A stretch of 64,000 bases of DNA from Streptomyces sp. CB01635 (GCF_002803065.1 NZ_NNBL01000012.1:124001-188000); one strand, 5' to 3'. Shown: positions 31,824-40,254, counted from the stretch's first letter. Translations and numbers: made by a program. The notes: a model not told the origin generated them from the letters alone.

Positions 31824-33233
31824 GTGAGCAGCAGCGGCCTCATCTACGCAGTCATCGTCGGGGCCTGGGCCGCCTACTTGGTGCCGATGTGGCTCCGTAG
31901 GCAGGACGAGCTGAACGAGGCCCGTCCGACGGAACGCTTCAGCACCGCCATCCGGCTGCTGTCCGGACGGGCGGGCATGGAGCGCCGATACGCCAAGGAC
32001 CTGCAGGCGCGCTCGCCCGAAGGGGAGGAGCAGCGCAGCGACCCGTCCGTCCCGGACGCGGCCACCGACTCGGTGGACGTCCGGGCCTTCGCCGCGCCTC
32101 CGGTCCGCGGCGAGCGCAGGAGCGAGAACCGGGAGGCCCGCCACGAGCGGCACCCCGGATCCGCACCCCGCCCCGAGCCCCGGCCCAGGACCTCGCCCGC
32201 CCGGCAGACCCCCGACCGTCAGGTCTCCGCCCGGACCGCCCACGGTGAGCCGACGCACGACCGGCCGAACCGTGACCGGCCCGCCGGCGACCCGCACACG
32301 AACGGCAGGTCGGCAACCGGACGCGGCCCCGACCGCCAGCCGTCGGACCGCCAGCCGTCGGACCGCCAGCCGTCGGACCGCCAGCCGTCGGACCGCCAGG
32401 CGTCCGACCGTCCGCAGTCCGAGCGCTCCGCGTCCGAGCGGCAGGCCGCCTCGGCCGACGCCGCCGCCCGTGCCCGCCGCTCCAAGGTGCTCGCACGCAG
32501 GCGCCGTACGACCGTCATGCTCTTCCTCGCCTTCACGGCCGGCGCGGTCGTCGCCGCCGTCGGTGGGCTCGCGTTCCTGTGGGCGCCCGCGGTGCCCGCC
32601 GTGCTGCTCAGCTCGTACATCTTCTATCTGCGGGCCCAGGAGCGACGTCGCTTCGCGTACACGATGGACCGGCGCCAGGCCGAGGTCGCGGCGCAGCGGC
32701 TGCGCGAGCGGCAGCCTCGCAGGCGGCAGCCCGCCGCGGGCCGGGCCGCCGCGGAGGAGGCCGAAGAGGGGCCTGCGCCAGAGGTGGCGACCGACCCCGG
32801 TCTCGAGGCGCTCGCGGCCGACCGGCGTGCGCTCGTCGAGCAGACCGACCACGCCGAGTGGGTCGACCAGCAGCGCGAGCGCCAGCGCGGCCCCGGTCAC
32901 GGCGACAGCTGGGATCCGGTCCCGGTGCCCCTGCCGACGTATGTGACCGCCCCGGTCGCCCCGCGCGCCACGGGCAGCGTCGACCTCGGCGCCCCCGACG
33001 CGTGGAGCTCGGCCCGCTCCAGCACGGCGGGTGCGGCGCAGCAGGAGCCGGACGGACACACCGGCGAGGAGCCGGGAGCGGCGTCCGGGGACTGCGACGG
33101 CGCGGACGAGACGGGGGGCGAGCGCTGTGACGCCCGCCGGGCCGCCTCCGCGCGCCGGTCGCGCGAGCGCGGCCGCACCCCGCTCTTCGACCAGTACGAC
33201 GACGGCGGCCGTCCCCGCGCGGCCAACGAGTGA
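31824..33233 (+). CDS. GlpR-like actinobacterial membrane protein (gephyrin-like receptor candidate)
   Basis: A 469-residue membrane protein without enzymatic domain. TM1 is at residues 5-23 (GLIYAVIVGAWAAYLVPMWL), followed by the conserved cytoplasmic block RRQDELNEARPTERFSTAIR. Then comes a 150-residue charged linker with a DRQPS repeat. Two more helices follow (TVMLFLAFTAGAVVAAVGGL and AFLWAPAVPAVLLSSYIFYL), then a basic coiled region (RAQERRRFAYTMDRRQAEVA) and an acidic tail. Position at the end of galU-moeA-...-rimJ and this topology agree with GlpR of corynebacteria and Rv0996 of mycobacteria. TACCGT ends 7 nt before the GTG start, and a 171-bp AT-richer gap suggests its own promoter. 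Confidence 0.75.
   Translation: MSSSGLIYAVIVGAWAAYLVPMWLRRQDELNEARPTERFSTAIRLLSGRAGMERRYAKDLQARSPEGEEQRSDPSVPDAATDSVDVRAFAAPPVRGERRSENREARHERHPGSAPRPEPRPRTSPARQTPDRQVSARTAHGEPTHDRPNRDRPAGDPHTNGRSATGRGPDRQPSDRQPSDRQPSDRQPSDRQASDRPQSERSASERQAASADAAARARRSKVLARRRRTTVMLFLAFTAGAVVAAVGGLAFLWAPAVPAVLLSSYIFYLRAQERRRFAYTMDRRQAEVAAQRLRERQPRRRQPAAGRAAAEEAEEGPAPEVATDPGLEALAADRRALVEQTDHAEWVDQQRERQRGPGHGDSWDPVPVPLPTYVTAPVAPRATGSVDLGAPDAWSSARSSTAGAAQQEPDGHTGEEPGAASGDCDGADETGGERCDARRAASARRSRERGRTPLFDQYDDGGRPRAANE
32331..32405 (+). repeat. 15-bp tandem repeat encoding DRQPS
   Basis: GACCGCCAGCCGTCG is repeated four times perfectly (32331-32390) with a fifth diverged copy to 32405. The 15-bp unit keeps frame and encodes DRQPS. 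It lies in the cytoplasmic linker of the GlpR-like protein and is likely to vary in length. Confidence 0.95.
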
Positions 33234-33319
33234 GACCCGTTCGGGACCACCCCGGCTGACCAGCCAGGACCGGATTTCCGAGCACCCGGATCGGGATGCT
33301 AGAGTTTCACTCGTTGCAA

Positions 33320-33393
33320 GGGCCTGTGGCGCAGTCTGGTAGCGCACCTCGTTCGCATCGAGGGGGTCTGGGGTTCAAATCCCCACAGGTCCA
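33320..33393 (+). tRNA. tRNA-Ala (anticodon CGC)
   Basis: 74 nt fold as a cloverleaf: acceptor GGGCCTG/CAGGTCC with the G3-U70 wobble pair that specifies alanine, D arm GCGC...GCGC, anticodon stem CCTCG/CGAGG with loop TTCGCAT (CGC, reading GCG codons), and T arm TGGGG-TTCAAAT-CCCCA. The discriminator is A and the CCA end is not encoded. TAGAGT upstream is a likely -10 box, and a strong terminator follows. Confidence 0.96.
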
Positions 33394-33401
33394 CCGCAAT
33401 T

Positions 33402-33435
33402 AAGAGCCCCACCGGATCCGTCCGGTGGGGCTCTT
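33402..33435 (+). terminator. tRNA-Ala terminator
   Basis: AAGAGCCCCACCGGA (33402-33416), loop TCCG, and TCCGGTGGGGCTCTT (33421-33435) form a 15-bp perfect stem 9 nt after the tRNA. It lies between the tRNA and the convergent GNAT gene and can act in both directions. Confidence 0.92.
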
Positions 33436-33488
33436 GCCTTGCCTGCTTGCTCCCTCCCCTTGGCACCCTTTCCGCGATGTCGCGCGCG

Positions 33489-33986
33489 TCACAGTGCCTT
33501 GGCGAAGCAGCGGCTCAGTTCCTCGAAGCGGTAGTGGCCGAACTTGGTGCAGGGCGTGTAGCCGCTCGACGCGTAGAGGGCGATGGCCTCCGGCTGCTTG
33601 AGGCCCGTCTCCAGGACCATGCGGGAACGGCCGGCTGTGCGGGCGTCGTCCTCCAGGGCTGCGAGTATGCGCCGGGCCAGACCCAGCCCTCGCGCCTCCG
33701 GTGTGACGTACATCCTCTTCAGCTCGGCGTCGCCGTCCGAATATCCCTCGTCGTTCTGGTCCTGCGTGCGCCAGCCGCCGGTGGCGAGCGGGGTGCCCCC
33801 GTCGTCGTACGCGATCAGGTAGAGGCCGCGCGGGGCGTCGAACATCGTCGGGTCGAGTGGGGTGACATCGCCTTCGTCGCCGTAGCGCTCGGCGTATTCG
33901 AGCTGGACGCGGTCGTTCAGCTTGATCGCATCGGGGTGTCCGAAGGAGACGCGCTGGAGGGTGGGTGCCATGGGCTGGATAGTCAT
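33489..33986 (-). CDS. GNAT N-acetyltransferase
   Basis: A 165-residue acetyl-CoA-dependent acetyltransferase. LIAYDDGGTPLATGGWR is the first strand pair. AELKRMYVTPEARGLGLARRILAALEDDA holds the R/Q-x-x-G-x-G/A acetyl-CoA loop. RMVLETGLKQPEAIALYASSGYTPC is motif B, and FGHYRFEELSRCFAK ends it. This pattern is close to putative small-molecule or protein N-acetyltransferases of actinobacteria. TACGAT ends 7 nt before the ATG and no ribosome site is visible, so the mRNA may be leaderless. It diverges from exonuclease III across 68 bp. Confidence 0.87.
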   Translation of the reverse strand: MTIQPMAPTLQRVSFGHPDAIKLNDRVQLEYAERYGDEGDVTPLDPTMFDAPRGLYLIAYDDGGTPLATGGWRTQDQNDEGYSDGDAELKRMYVTPEARGLGLARRILAALEDDARTAGRSRMVLETGLKQPEAIALYASSGYTPCTKFGHYRFEELSRCFAKAL

Positions 33987-34054
33987 GCTGAGTATCGTAT
34001 CTCTATGCTGACGGATGCGGCTGTTCGTTTTCAGTGTGCCGGTATCGTGCCCTG

Positions 34055-34855
34055 GTGCTGACTGTGACGAGTGTCAACGTGAACGGGCTGCGGGCCGCCG
34101 CCAAGAAGGGCTTCGTGGAGTGGCTGGCCGGGACCTCCGCGGATGTCCTGTGCCTCCAGGAGGTGCGGGCCGAGCCGGCGCAGCTGCCCGAAGAGGTGCG
34201 CGAGCCCGAGGGGTGGCACGTCGTGCACGCCCCCGCCGGCGCGAAGGGGCGGGCCGGTGTGTCCCTCTACACGCGCCGCCGGCCGGAGCGCGTGCAGATC
34301 GGCTTCGGGTCCGAGGAGTTCGACGGGAGCGGGCGGTACGTGGAGGTGGACCTCCCCGGTGTCGTCGTCGCCAGCCTCTATCTGCCCTCCGGTGAGGTCG
34401 GGACCGAGAGGCAGGACGAGAAGATCCGCTTCATGGGCGAGTTCCTGGCCTATCTGAAGGGGCTGCGGGAGCGGGCCGCCGCCGAGGGCCGCGAGGTGCT
34501 CGTGTGCGGCGACTGGAACATCGCCCACCGCGAGGCCGACCTCAAGAACTGGAAGTCCAACAAGAAGAACTCCGGCTTCCTCCCCGAGGAGCGCGACTGG
34601 CTCGGACAGGTCCTCGACGAGGCCGACGGCGGCTACGTCGACGTGGTGCGCTCCCTGCACCCCGACGAGGAGGGTCCGTACTCGTGGTGGTCGTACCGGG
34701 GGCGGGCCTTTGACAACGATTCAGGGTGGAGGATCGACTACCACCTTTCGACGCCCGGGCTCGCCGGACGGGCGGTCAAGGGGTTCGTCGAGCGGGCCGC
34801 CACGCATGACGAGCGCTGGTCGGACCACGCGCCGGTGACCGTCGTCTACGAGTAG
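34055..34855 (+). CDS. xth: exodeoxyribonuclease III
   Basis: A 266-residue Mg-dependent endonuclease/exonuclease/phosphatase enzyme acting at abasic sites in base-excision repair. SVNVNGLRAAAKKGF and DVLCLQEVRAE (metal-binding Glu) open the fold. The catalytic set continues with VVASLYLPSGEV, VCGDWNIAHREADLKNWKSN, GWRIDYHLSTP and the terminal WSDHAPVTV with the catalytic His. Length is normal for Xth. GTG 34055 is used because TATCGT ends 7 nt before it, giving a leaderless start; GTG 34034 would add seven residues that do not belong to the fold. Confidence 0.92.
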   Translation: MLTVTSVNVNGLRAAAKKGFVEWLAGTSADVLCLQEVRAEPAQLPEEVREPEGWHVVHAPAGAKGRAGVSLYTRRRPERVQIGFGSEEFDGSGRYVEVDLPGVVVASLYLPSGEVGTERQDEKIRFMGEFLAYLKGLRERAAAEGREVLVCGDWNIAHREADLKNWKSNKKNSGFLPEERDWLGQVLDEADGGYVDVVRSLHPDEEGPYSWWSYRGRAFDNDSGWRIDYHLSTPGLAGRAVKGFVERAATHDERWSDHAPVTVVYE

Positions 34856-35019
34856 GCACTTGAGGCGCGAGCAGGCCCTTGGGCCACGAGTGGGCCCGCG
34901 TCACAAAGTCCGGCAGAAGGCTGTCCCCGCGCCCGGGTGCCGTGGCAGATTTTGGGCGCGTGCATGGCAAGTCGGCAGGTCGTCCGAGTGATCAACTGTC
35001 AACCGTGCGGGGGGACTTC

Positions 35020-36030
35020 ATGTCCGCGCTTCCTTCCAGACGTGGTGTGCTGCTCGGGGCTGCCGGGGCCGGGCTTGCGGCGGTGGTGTCGCCGGGGGTG
35101 GCCTACGCGGCGCCCGCGGGGACTCCCGCGGTCATGGTCACCGAGCAGGCGAGCAAGCGGATCCTTGTGCTCGATCCGCAGGTCGCCACCTGGGATCCGG
35201 CCGTCGATCCGTCCTGTGTGCGATGGCAGTTCTCGCCGGTCGGTGATCCGCGCTACCGGGATCTCGTGCCGGTCGAGAGCTGGGTGTACCCCGCCGAGGC
35301 CAAGGTGCGGGTGCATCGCGGGCGGACGTATCTGCTGACCACGGCGTCGTTCGGGTTCGCGGCCGTCGTCTCGTATCCGACGGGCCGGCGGTACTGGGGT
35401 GCGACGCTCGGGCCCGGCGACGATCTCTTCAACCCGCACAGCATCGAGATCCTGCCGGACGGGAACGTGGCCGTCGCGTGCAGTACGGGGGCGCTCGTAA
35501 GGCTCTACGCCGCGTCGCTCGGCCCGCACTCGGAGCGGTTTGCCGAGGTGACGCTGAAGGGCGCGCACGGGCTGCACTGGGACGCCCGGAGCGAGGTGCT
35601 GTGGGCGCTCGGGGATGACGAGCTGGTCGCGTATCGGGTGGGTGGTAGTCGGGTGCGGCCCGCGCTGACGCGGCTGTCGTCGGTGGGGCTGCCGGTCGCC
35701 AAGCCGGGGAAGTCGCCCGGCGGGCACGACCTGTTCCCGGTGGCGGGGCGCCCGGGGCGGCTGTGGGTGACGACGAGCGCTTCCGTGTTCCAGTACGACA
35801 TCGCGGGCAGGGCCTTCGTGCAGGACTTCGCCGGTGCGGCCGAGATCGCGCGGCCCGGGGTGAAGGCGATCGGCAACGATCCGCGGACCGGGCAGGCGCT
35901 CAGCACCGTGCCGGAGAGCGGCCTGGGTGAGACGTGGTGGACCACGAAGGTGAGCGTGCACCGGCCGCCGGCCGCGCACACCCTCGTCAACGGCGGGATC
36001 TACAAGGCGCGTTGGTGGTTGCCGAGGTAG
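35020..36030 (+). CDS. secreted DUF6528-like beta-propeller protein (Tat signal)
   Basis: A 336-residue exported protein. The N-terminus is a twin-arginine signal (LPSRRGVLLGAAGAGLAAVV) ending near AYAAP. The rest is strand-rich, with repeated units such as VMVTEQASKRILVLDPQ, IEILPDGNVAVACSTGALVRLYA, GLHWDARSEVLWALGDDELVAY and HDLFPVAGRPGRLWVTTSASVFQYD, typical of a six- or seven-bladed propeller. I associate it with DUF6528, whose function is not known. The ATG has GGGGGG 5 nt upstream. The gene stands alone between xth and the convergent merR. Confidence 0.8.
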   Translation: MSALPSRRGVLLGAAGAGLAAVVSPGVAYAAPAGTPAVMVTEQASKRILVLDPQVATWDPAVDPSCVRWQFSPVGDPRYRDLVPVESWVYPAEAKVRVHRGRTYLLTTASFGFAAVVSYPTGRRYWGATLGPGDDLFNPHSIEILPDGNVAVACSTGALVRLYAASLGPHSERFAEVTLKGAHGLHWDARSEVLWALGDDELVAYRVGGSRVRPALTRLSSVGLPVAKPGKSPGGHDLFPVAGRPGRLWVTTSASVFQYDIAGRAFVQDFAGAAEIARPGVKAIGNDPRTGQALSTVPESGLGETWWTTKVSVHRPPAAHTLVNGGIYKARWWLPR

Positions 36031-36042
36031 GCGGACGGCCGC

Positions 36043-36726
36043 CTACTCTTCCGGTTTTCTGGCCAGGGTGCGGTCCAGGGCCAGGGACAGTTCCGCCTCG
36101 ACCACGTTCTTGGCGAGCGGGCGCAGGCGCTGGAGGTCCTGTTCCGATGCGTGGGAGAGGACCAGGTCCGTGAAGAGTTCGGCCAGATCCTCCGCGTGCG
36201 CGCGGACGCGTTTGGCGGCCGCGAGAACGTCGGCGAGCGGGACGCCCTCGCGGACCAGGGCGGCCGATACGTCGAGCAGGCGCCGGCTGACGTGCACGAT
36301 CTCCTCGCCGTCGACGCCGACATAGCCGAGGTCCATCGCGGCTTCGAGGTTGTCCGGGGTGACCTGGCCCGCGAAGTAGTCGGCCAGTTCCTCGGGGGTG
36401 AGGCGGACCGGGGTCTCCTCGGACGGTTCGCCGAGGCCGAGCAGTTCGCCGACGTCACGGCCGCGGTCGAAGGCCTCGGAGAGTTCGGCGATGCCGCTGA
36501 GGGTGTGGCCGCGTTCCAGGAGGGCGGCGATGGTGCGCAGCCGGGCCAGGTGGCTCTCGTCGTACCAGGCGATGCGGCCCTCGCGGCGCGGGGGCGGGAT
36601 CAGCTTGCGTTCGCGGTAGAAGCGCAGGGTGCGCACGGTGATGCCGGCCTCCCGCGCGAGCTCCTCCATGCGGAACTCCCGGGTGCCGGGGTCTTTCGCC
36701 GTCGCCTTCGCCGCTTCCTTCGCCAC
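36043..36726 (-). CDS. MerR-family transcriptional regulator
   Basis: A 227-residue MerR protein. The winged HTH is at residues 18-85 (RMEELAREAGITVRTLRFYRERKLIPPPRREGRIAWYDESHLARL), followed by the HTLSGIAELSEAF hinge and dimer helix. A long helical C-terminal domain lacks the cysteines of metal sensors, so it probably binds an organic ligand. It diverges from the monooxygenase-hydrolase-SDR operon at 36879, with a 16-bp palindrome between. It is the likely activator or repressor of that operon. Confidence 0.88.
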   Translation of the reverse strand: MAKEAAKATAKDPGTREFRMEELAREAGITVRTLRFYRERKLIPPPRREGRIAWYDESHLARLRTIAALLERGHTLSGIAELSEAFDRGRDVGELLGLGEPSEETPVRLTPEELADYFAGQVTPDNLEAAMDLGYVGVDGEEIVHVSRRLLDVSAALVREGVPLADVLAAAKRVRAHAEDLAELFTDLVLSHASEQDLQRLRPLAKNVVEAELSLALDRTLARKPEE

Positions 36727-36835
36727 GTGAGAACCCTATGTTGTGCCGCCGGTACCCGCGGCGGAGCCGCTGATGTCACATTCGTGGTCCCGACCCCTAC
36801 CCATCAGTACGCACCTGCTCTACGCTCCCCATTGC

Positions 36836-36851
36836 GCCAGTGTTCACTGGC
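36836..36851. promoter_or_regulatory. operator candidate GCCAGTG-TT-CACTGGC
   Basis: A perfect 16-bp palindrome lies 27 bp before the monooxygenase start in the divergent merR region. Its position near the expected promoter fits a binding site for the MerR protein or a repressor encoded elsewhere. Confidence 0.5.
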
Positions 36852-36878
36852 AGGGTCGCGCGGCAGGGAGGCGCCGGG

Positions 36879-38432
36879 ATGACTGAGCACGAGCATGAGC
36901 ACGTACGGGTGGTGGTGATCGGGTCCGGGTTCGGCGGCCTCGGGGCCGCGGTCCGGCTGCGGCGCGAAGGCGTCACCGACTTCGTGGTCCTGGAGCGGGC
37001 GGACGCCGTCGGCGGCACCTGGCGCGACAACAGCTACCCGGGGTGCGCGTGCGACGTGCCCTCCCATCTGTACTCCTTCTCCTTCGCGCCCAACCCGGAC
37101 TGGCCGCGCACCTTCTCCGGCCAGGAGCGCATCCGGGAGTACCTGGAGGGCGTCGCCGACACCTTCCGGCTGCGCCCGCACATCCGCTTCGACCACGAGG
37201 TGAAGCAGGCGCGCTGGGACACCGAGAAGCTGTGGTGGGTGGTCGAGACCTCGCAGGGGACGCTCACCGCCGACGTCGTCGTCTCGGCGACCGGCCCGCT
37301 GTCCGACCCGAAGATGCCGGACATCAAGGGCCTCGACGCCTTCCCCGGCAAGGTCTTCCACTCGGCGCGCTGGGACCACGACTACGACCTGCGCGGCAAG
37401 CGCGTCGCCGTGATCGGCACCGGCGCCTCCGCCATCCAGATCGTGCCGGCCATCCAGCGGGACGTGGCGAAGCTGACGCTGTTCCAGCGCACCCCGCCGT
37501 GGGTCATGCCGCGCGCCGACCGCGCCATCACCGGTGCCGAGCGCTGGCTGCACCGCCGGCTGCCGTTCACCACGCAGGCCCGCCGCGGACTGCTGTGGGG
37601 CATCCGTGAGCTCCAGGTGCAGGCGTTCACGAAGCGGCCCAACGAGCTGGGCCTCGTCGAGCAGCTGGCCAAGCGCAACATCCACCGGTCCATCAAGGAC
37701 CCGGCCCTGCGCGCCAAGCTCACGCCGAACTACCGCATCGGCTGCAAGCGCATCCTGCTGTCCAACGCCTACTACCCGGCCCTCGCGCAGCCGAATGTCG
37801 ATGTCGTGGCCTCCGGGCTCAGCGAGATCCGCGGCTCCACCCTGGTCGCCACCGACGGCAGCGAGGTCGAGGTCGACGCGATCGTCTTCAGCACCGGCTT
37901 CCACGTCACGGACATGCCGATCGCCGACCGGGTCGTGGGCGCCGAGGGGCACACGCTCATGGAGTCCTGGAAGGACGGCATGAAGGCGCTGCGCGGCGCG
38001 ACGGCGGCCGGGTTCCCGAACTTCATGACCGTCATCGGGCCCAACACCGGCCTCGGGAACTCTTCGATGATCCTGATGATCGAGTCCCAGCTGAACTATC
38101 TGGCCGACTACGTACGCCAGTTGGACGTGCTCGGCGGCCGCGTCGCGCTCGACCCGCGTGCGTCAGCCGTGAACGCGTGGAACCGCCGCGTGCAGGACCG
38201 GATGGAGCGCACGGTGTGGAGCTCCGGCGGCTGCAGCAGCTGGTACCTCGACGAGAGCGGCGTGAACACCACGCTGTGGCCGGGTACGACGACCGAGTTC
38301 CGGTCCGCCACGCGCCGGGTCGACCTCGGCGAGTACGAGGTGGTCAGGGCGCCGGCGGCCAAACCGGCGGCGGTACCCGCAGCACGTACGAAGAAGGGCC
38401 GGGGCGGCAAGGTGGAGGCGGGAGCGGCATGA
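36879..38432 (+). CDS. Baeyer-Villiger-type flavin monooxygenase
   Basis: A 517-residue FAD/NADPH monooxygenase that would turn ketones into esters or lactones. VVVIGSGFGGLGAAVRL (residues 12-28) is the FAD Rossmann motif, VGGTWRDNSYPGCACDVPSH a typical BVMO block, FPGKVFHSARWDHD the FxGxxxHxxxW(D) fingerprint, and VAVIGTGASAIQIVP the NADPH Rossmann motif. IVFSTGFHVTDMPI is the late ATG-like motif. GGAGG sits 7 nt before the ATG. Its stop overlaps the next gene by 4 nt. Together with the following hydrolase and SDR this makes a ketone-degrading cassette. Confidence 0.92.
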   Translation: MTEHEHEHVRVVVIGSGFGGLGAAVRLRREGVTDFVVLERADAVGGTWRDNSYPGCACDVPSHLYSFSFAPNPDWPRTFSGQERIREYLEGVADTFRLRPHIRFDHEVKQARWDTEKLWWVVETSQGTLTADVVVSATGPLSDPKMPDIKGLDAFPGKVFHSARWDHDYDLRGKRVAVIGTGASAIQIVPAIQRDVAKLTLFQRTPPWVMPRADRAITGAERWLHRRLPFTTQARRGLLWGIRELQVQAFTKRPNELGLVEQLAKRNIHRSIKDPALRAKLTPNYRIGCKRILLSNAYYPALAQPNVDVVASGLSEIRGSTLVATDGSEVEVDAIVFSTGFHVTDMPIADRVVGAEGHTLMESWKDGMKALRGATAAGFPNFMTVIGPNTGLGNSSMILMIESQLNYLADYVRQLDVLGGRVALDPRASAVNAWNRRVQDRMERTVWSSGGCSSWYLDESGVNTTLWPGTTTEFRSATRRVDLGEYEVVRAPAAKPAAVPAARTKKGRGGKVEAGAA

Positions 38433-39382
38433 GCAGGCTGATGCATGTGGTGAGCGGACCCTACGCGCCGCCGGCGGCCGCGCGTGAGCTGACGGCGGTC
38501 TCCGCCGACGGCGCCCGGCTGCACGTCGAGGTGCACGGAGCCGTCGACAATGCCGCGGCGCCCACGGTGGTGCTCGCCCACGGGTGGACGTGCTCGACCG
38601 CGTTCTGGGCCGCGCAGATACGTTCCCTTGCCGCCGACCACCGGGTCGTCGCATACGACCAGCGTGGCCATGGGCGCAGTCCGGCGGCGCAGGCCCCGTA
38701 CTCGACACAGATGCTCGCCGACGACCTGGAGGCCGTGCTCGGCGCGACGCTCGCGCCGGGTGAGAAGGCCGTGCTCGTCGGGCACTCCATGGGCGGCATG
38801 ACGATGATGGCCGCGTCGCAGCGGGCGAAGTTCCGCGAGCACGCGGCCGCGGTCCTGCTGTGCAGCACGGGCAGTTCGCGCCTGGTGGCCGAGTCGGCCG
38901 TGCTGCCGCTGCGGCCCGGGCGGCTGCGGACCCGGATCACGACGGCCGTGCTCGGTGCGCGGGCGCCGCTCGGGCCCGTCACGCCGCTCGGCAAGAAGGT
39001 CCTGCGCTACGCGACCATGGGCCCGGGGTCGTCGCCGGACAAGGTCGAGGCCTGCGCCCGCATCGTGCACGCCTGCCCCACCAAGGTGCGCTACCACTGG
39101 TCGCACGTCCTCGCCGAGCTCGAACTCGACGAGGGAGTAGCCGAGTTGCGGGTGCCGACGGCGGTCATCGCGGGTACGGCCGACCGCCTCACACCCGTCG
39201 TGCACGCACGTCGCCTGGCGGCGACGCTGCCGGAGTGCGTGGGGCTCACCGAACTCACCGGTCTCGGGCACATGACGCCCGTCGAGGCACCCGACCTGGT
39301 CACCGAGCGCATCCGCGAACTGGCCGAGTACGTCACGAACGGCGAGACGAACGACGAGTTGAAGGGAGCGGCATCCGCATGA
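38429..39382 (+). CDS. alpha/beta-hydrolase
   Basis: A 317-residue esterase-type hydrolase. VVLAHGWTCSTAFW contains the oxyanion HGW, VAYDQRGHGRS follows, and VLVGHSMGGMTMM carries the nucleophilic Ser in GHSMGG. The catalytic Asp is in VIAGTADRLTP and the His in GLGHMTPVE. It starts at an ATGA overlap with the monooxygenase and ends at an ATGA overlap with the SDR, so the three are translationally coupled. The natural reading is that it cleaves the ester made by the monooxygenase. Confidence 0.9.
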   Translation: MSRLMHVVSGPYAPPAAARELTAVSADGARLHVEVHGAVDNAAAPTVVLAHGWTCSTAFWAAQIRSLAADHRVVAYDQRGHGRSPAAQAPYSTQMLADDLEAVLGATLAPGEKAVLVGHSMGGMTMMAASQRAKFREHAAAVLLCSTGSSRLVAESAVLPLRPGRLRTRITTAVLGARAPLGPVTPLGKKVLRYATMGPGSSPDKVEACARIVHACPTKVRYHWSHVLAELELDEGVAELRVPTAVIAGTADRLTPVVHARRLAATLPECVGLTELTGLGHMTPVEAPDLVTERIRELAEYVTNGETNDELKGAASA

Positions 39383-40254
39383 GCAGGGTCAGTCTCGAAG
39401 GACAGGTAGCGGTCGTCACGGGTGCCGCGCGCGGCGTGGGCGAGCTGCTCGCGCGCAAGCTGGCGGCGCGCGGCGCCAAAATCGCGCTGGTCGGCCTGGA
39501 GCCGGACGAGCTGAAGGCGGTGTCCGAACGCCTCGACACCGACAGCGACTTCTGGCACGCCGATGTCACCGACCATGTGGCGATGGCGCAGGTCGCCGAG
39601 GAGGTCAAGCAGCGCTTCGGCAAGGTCGACATCGTCGTCGCGAACGCGGGCGTCGCCAACGGCGGCCCGTTCCTCGACTCCGACCCGGTCGCCTGGCGCC
39701 GCGTCATCGAGGTCAACCTGATCGGGTCCGCGGTCACGGCGCGGGCGTTCCTGCCGGTGCTCATGGAGAGCCGCGGGTATCTGCTCCAGATAGCGTCGCT
39801 CGCCGCGATCACGCCGGCGCCCATGATGACCGCGTACTGCGCGTCGAAGTCGGGCGTCGAGGCGTACGCGCACAGCCTGCGCGCCGAGGTCGGCTACAAG
39901 GGCGTACGGGTCGGGGTCGGGTACCTGTCGTGGACCGACACCGACATGGTGCGCGGCGCCGATCAGGACGACGTGATGCGCGAGCTGCGGCAGCGGCTGC
40001 CGTGGCCGTCGAACAAGACGTATCCGCTGGGCCCGGCCGTGGACCGGATCGTCGCGGGCATCGAGCGGCGGTCCTCGCACGTGTACGCGCAGTGGTGGCT
40101 GCGGGGCATGCAGGGCATCCGCGGCTATCTGCCCGGGGTCATCGGGGCGGTCGGGCAGCGCGAGATGCGGCGGTTCGAGCCGCGCCTGAAGAGCGTCTCG
40201 ACGGGGCTCGTCGGGGCGGGGGGCGCCGCGGACGAGTCCGTACGGGGGAGTTGA
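39379..40254 (+). CDS. SDR-family oxidoreductase of the monooxygenase operon
   Basis: A 291-residue short-chain dehydrogenase. VVTGAARGVGELLA is the cofactor motif and NAGVANGG the NNAG equivalent (here VANAG). The active site lies in LQIASLAAITPAPMMTAYCASKSGVEAYAHS (Ser-Tyr-Lys). The C-terminus is longer than in classical SDRs and includes VYAQWWLRGMQGIRGYLPG, resembling SDRs found with mycobacterial BVMO-lipase clusters. It probably oxidises an alcohol to the ketone used by the monooxygenase or acts on the product alcohol. It is the last gene of the operon. Confidence 0.88.
   Translation: MSRVSLEGQVAVVTGAARGVGELLARKLAARGAKIALVGLEPDELKAVSERLDTDSDFWHADVTDHVAMAQVAEEVKQRFGKVDIVVANAGVANGGPFLDSDPVAWRRVIEVNLIGSAVTARAFLPVLMESRGYLLQIASLAAITPAPMMTAYCASKSGVEAYAHSLRAEVGYKGVRVGVGYLSWTDTDMVRGADQDDVMRELRQRLPWPSNKTYPLGPAVDRIVAGIERRSSHVYAQWWLRGMQGIRGYLPGVIGAVGQREMRRFEPRLKSVSTGLVGAGGAADESVRGS

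Noticed and set aside
33320..33393. The tRNA-Ala as an integration site for a mobile element.
   Set aside because: No integrase gene and no repeat of the tRNA 3' end is visible on either side.
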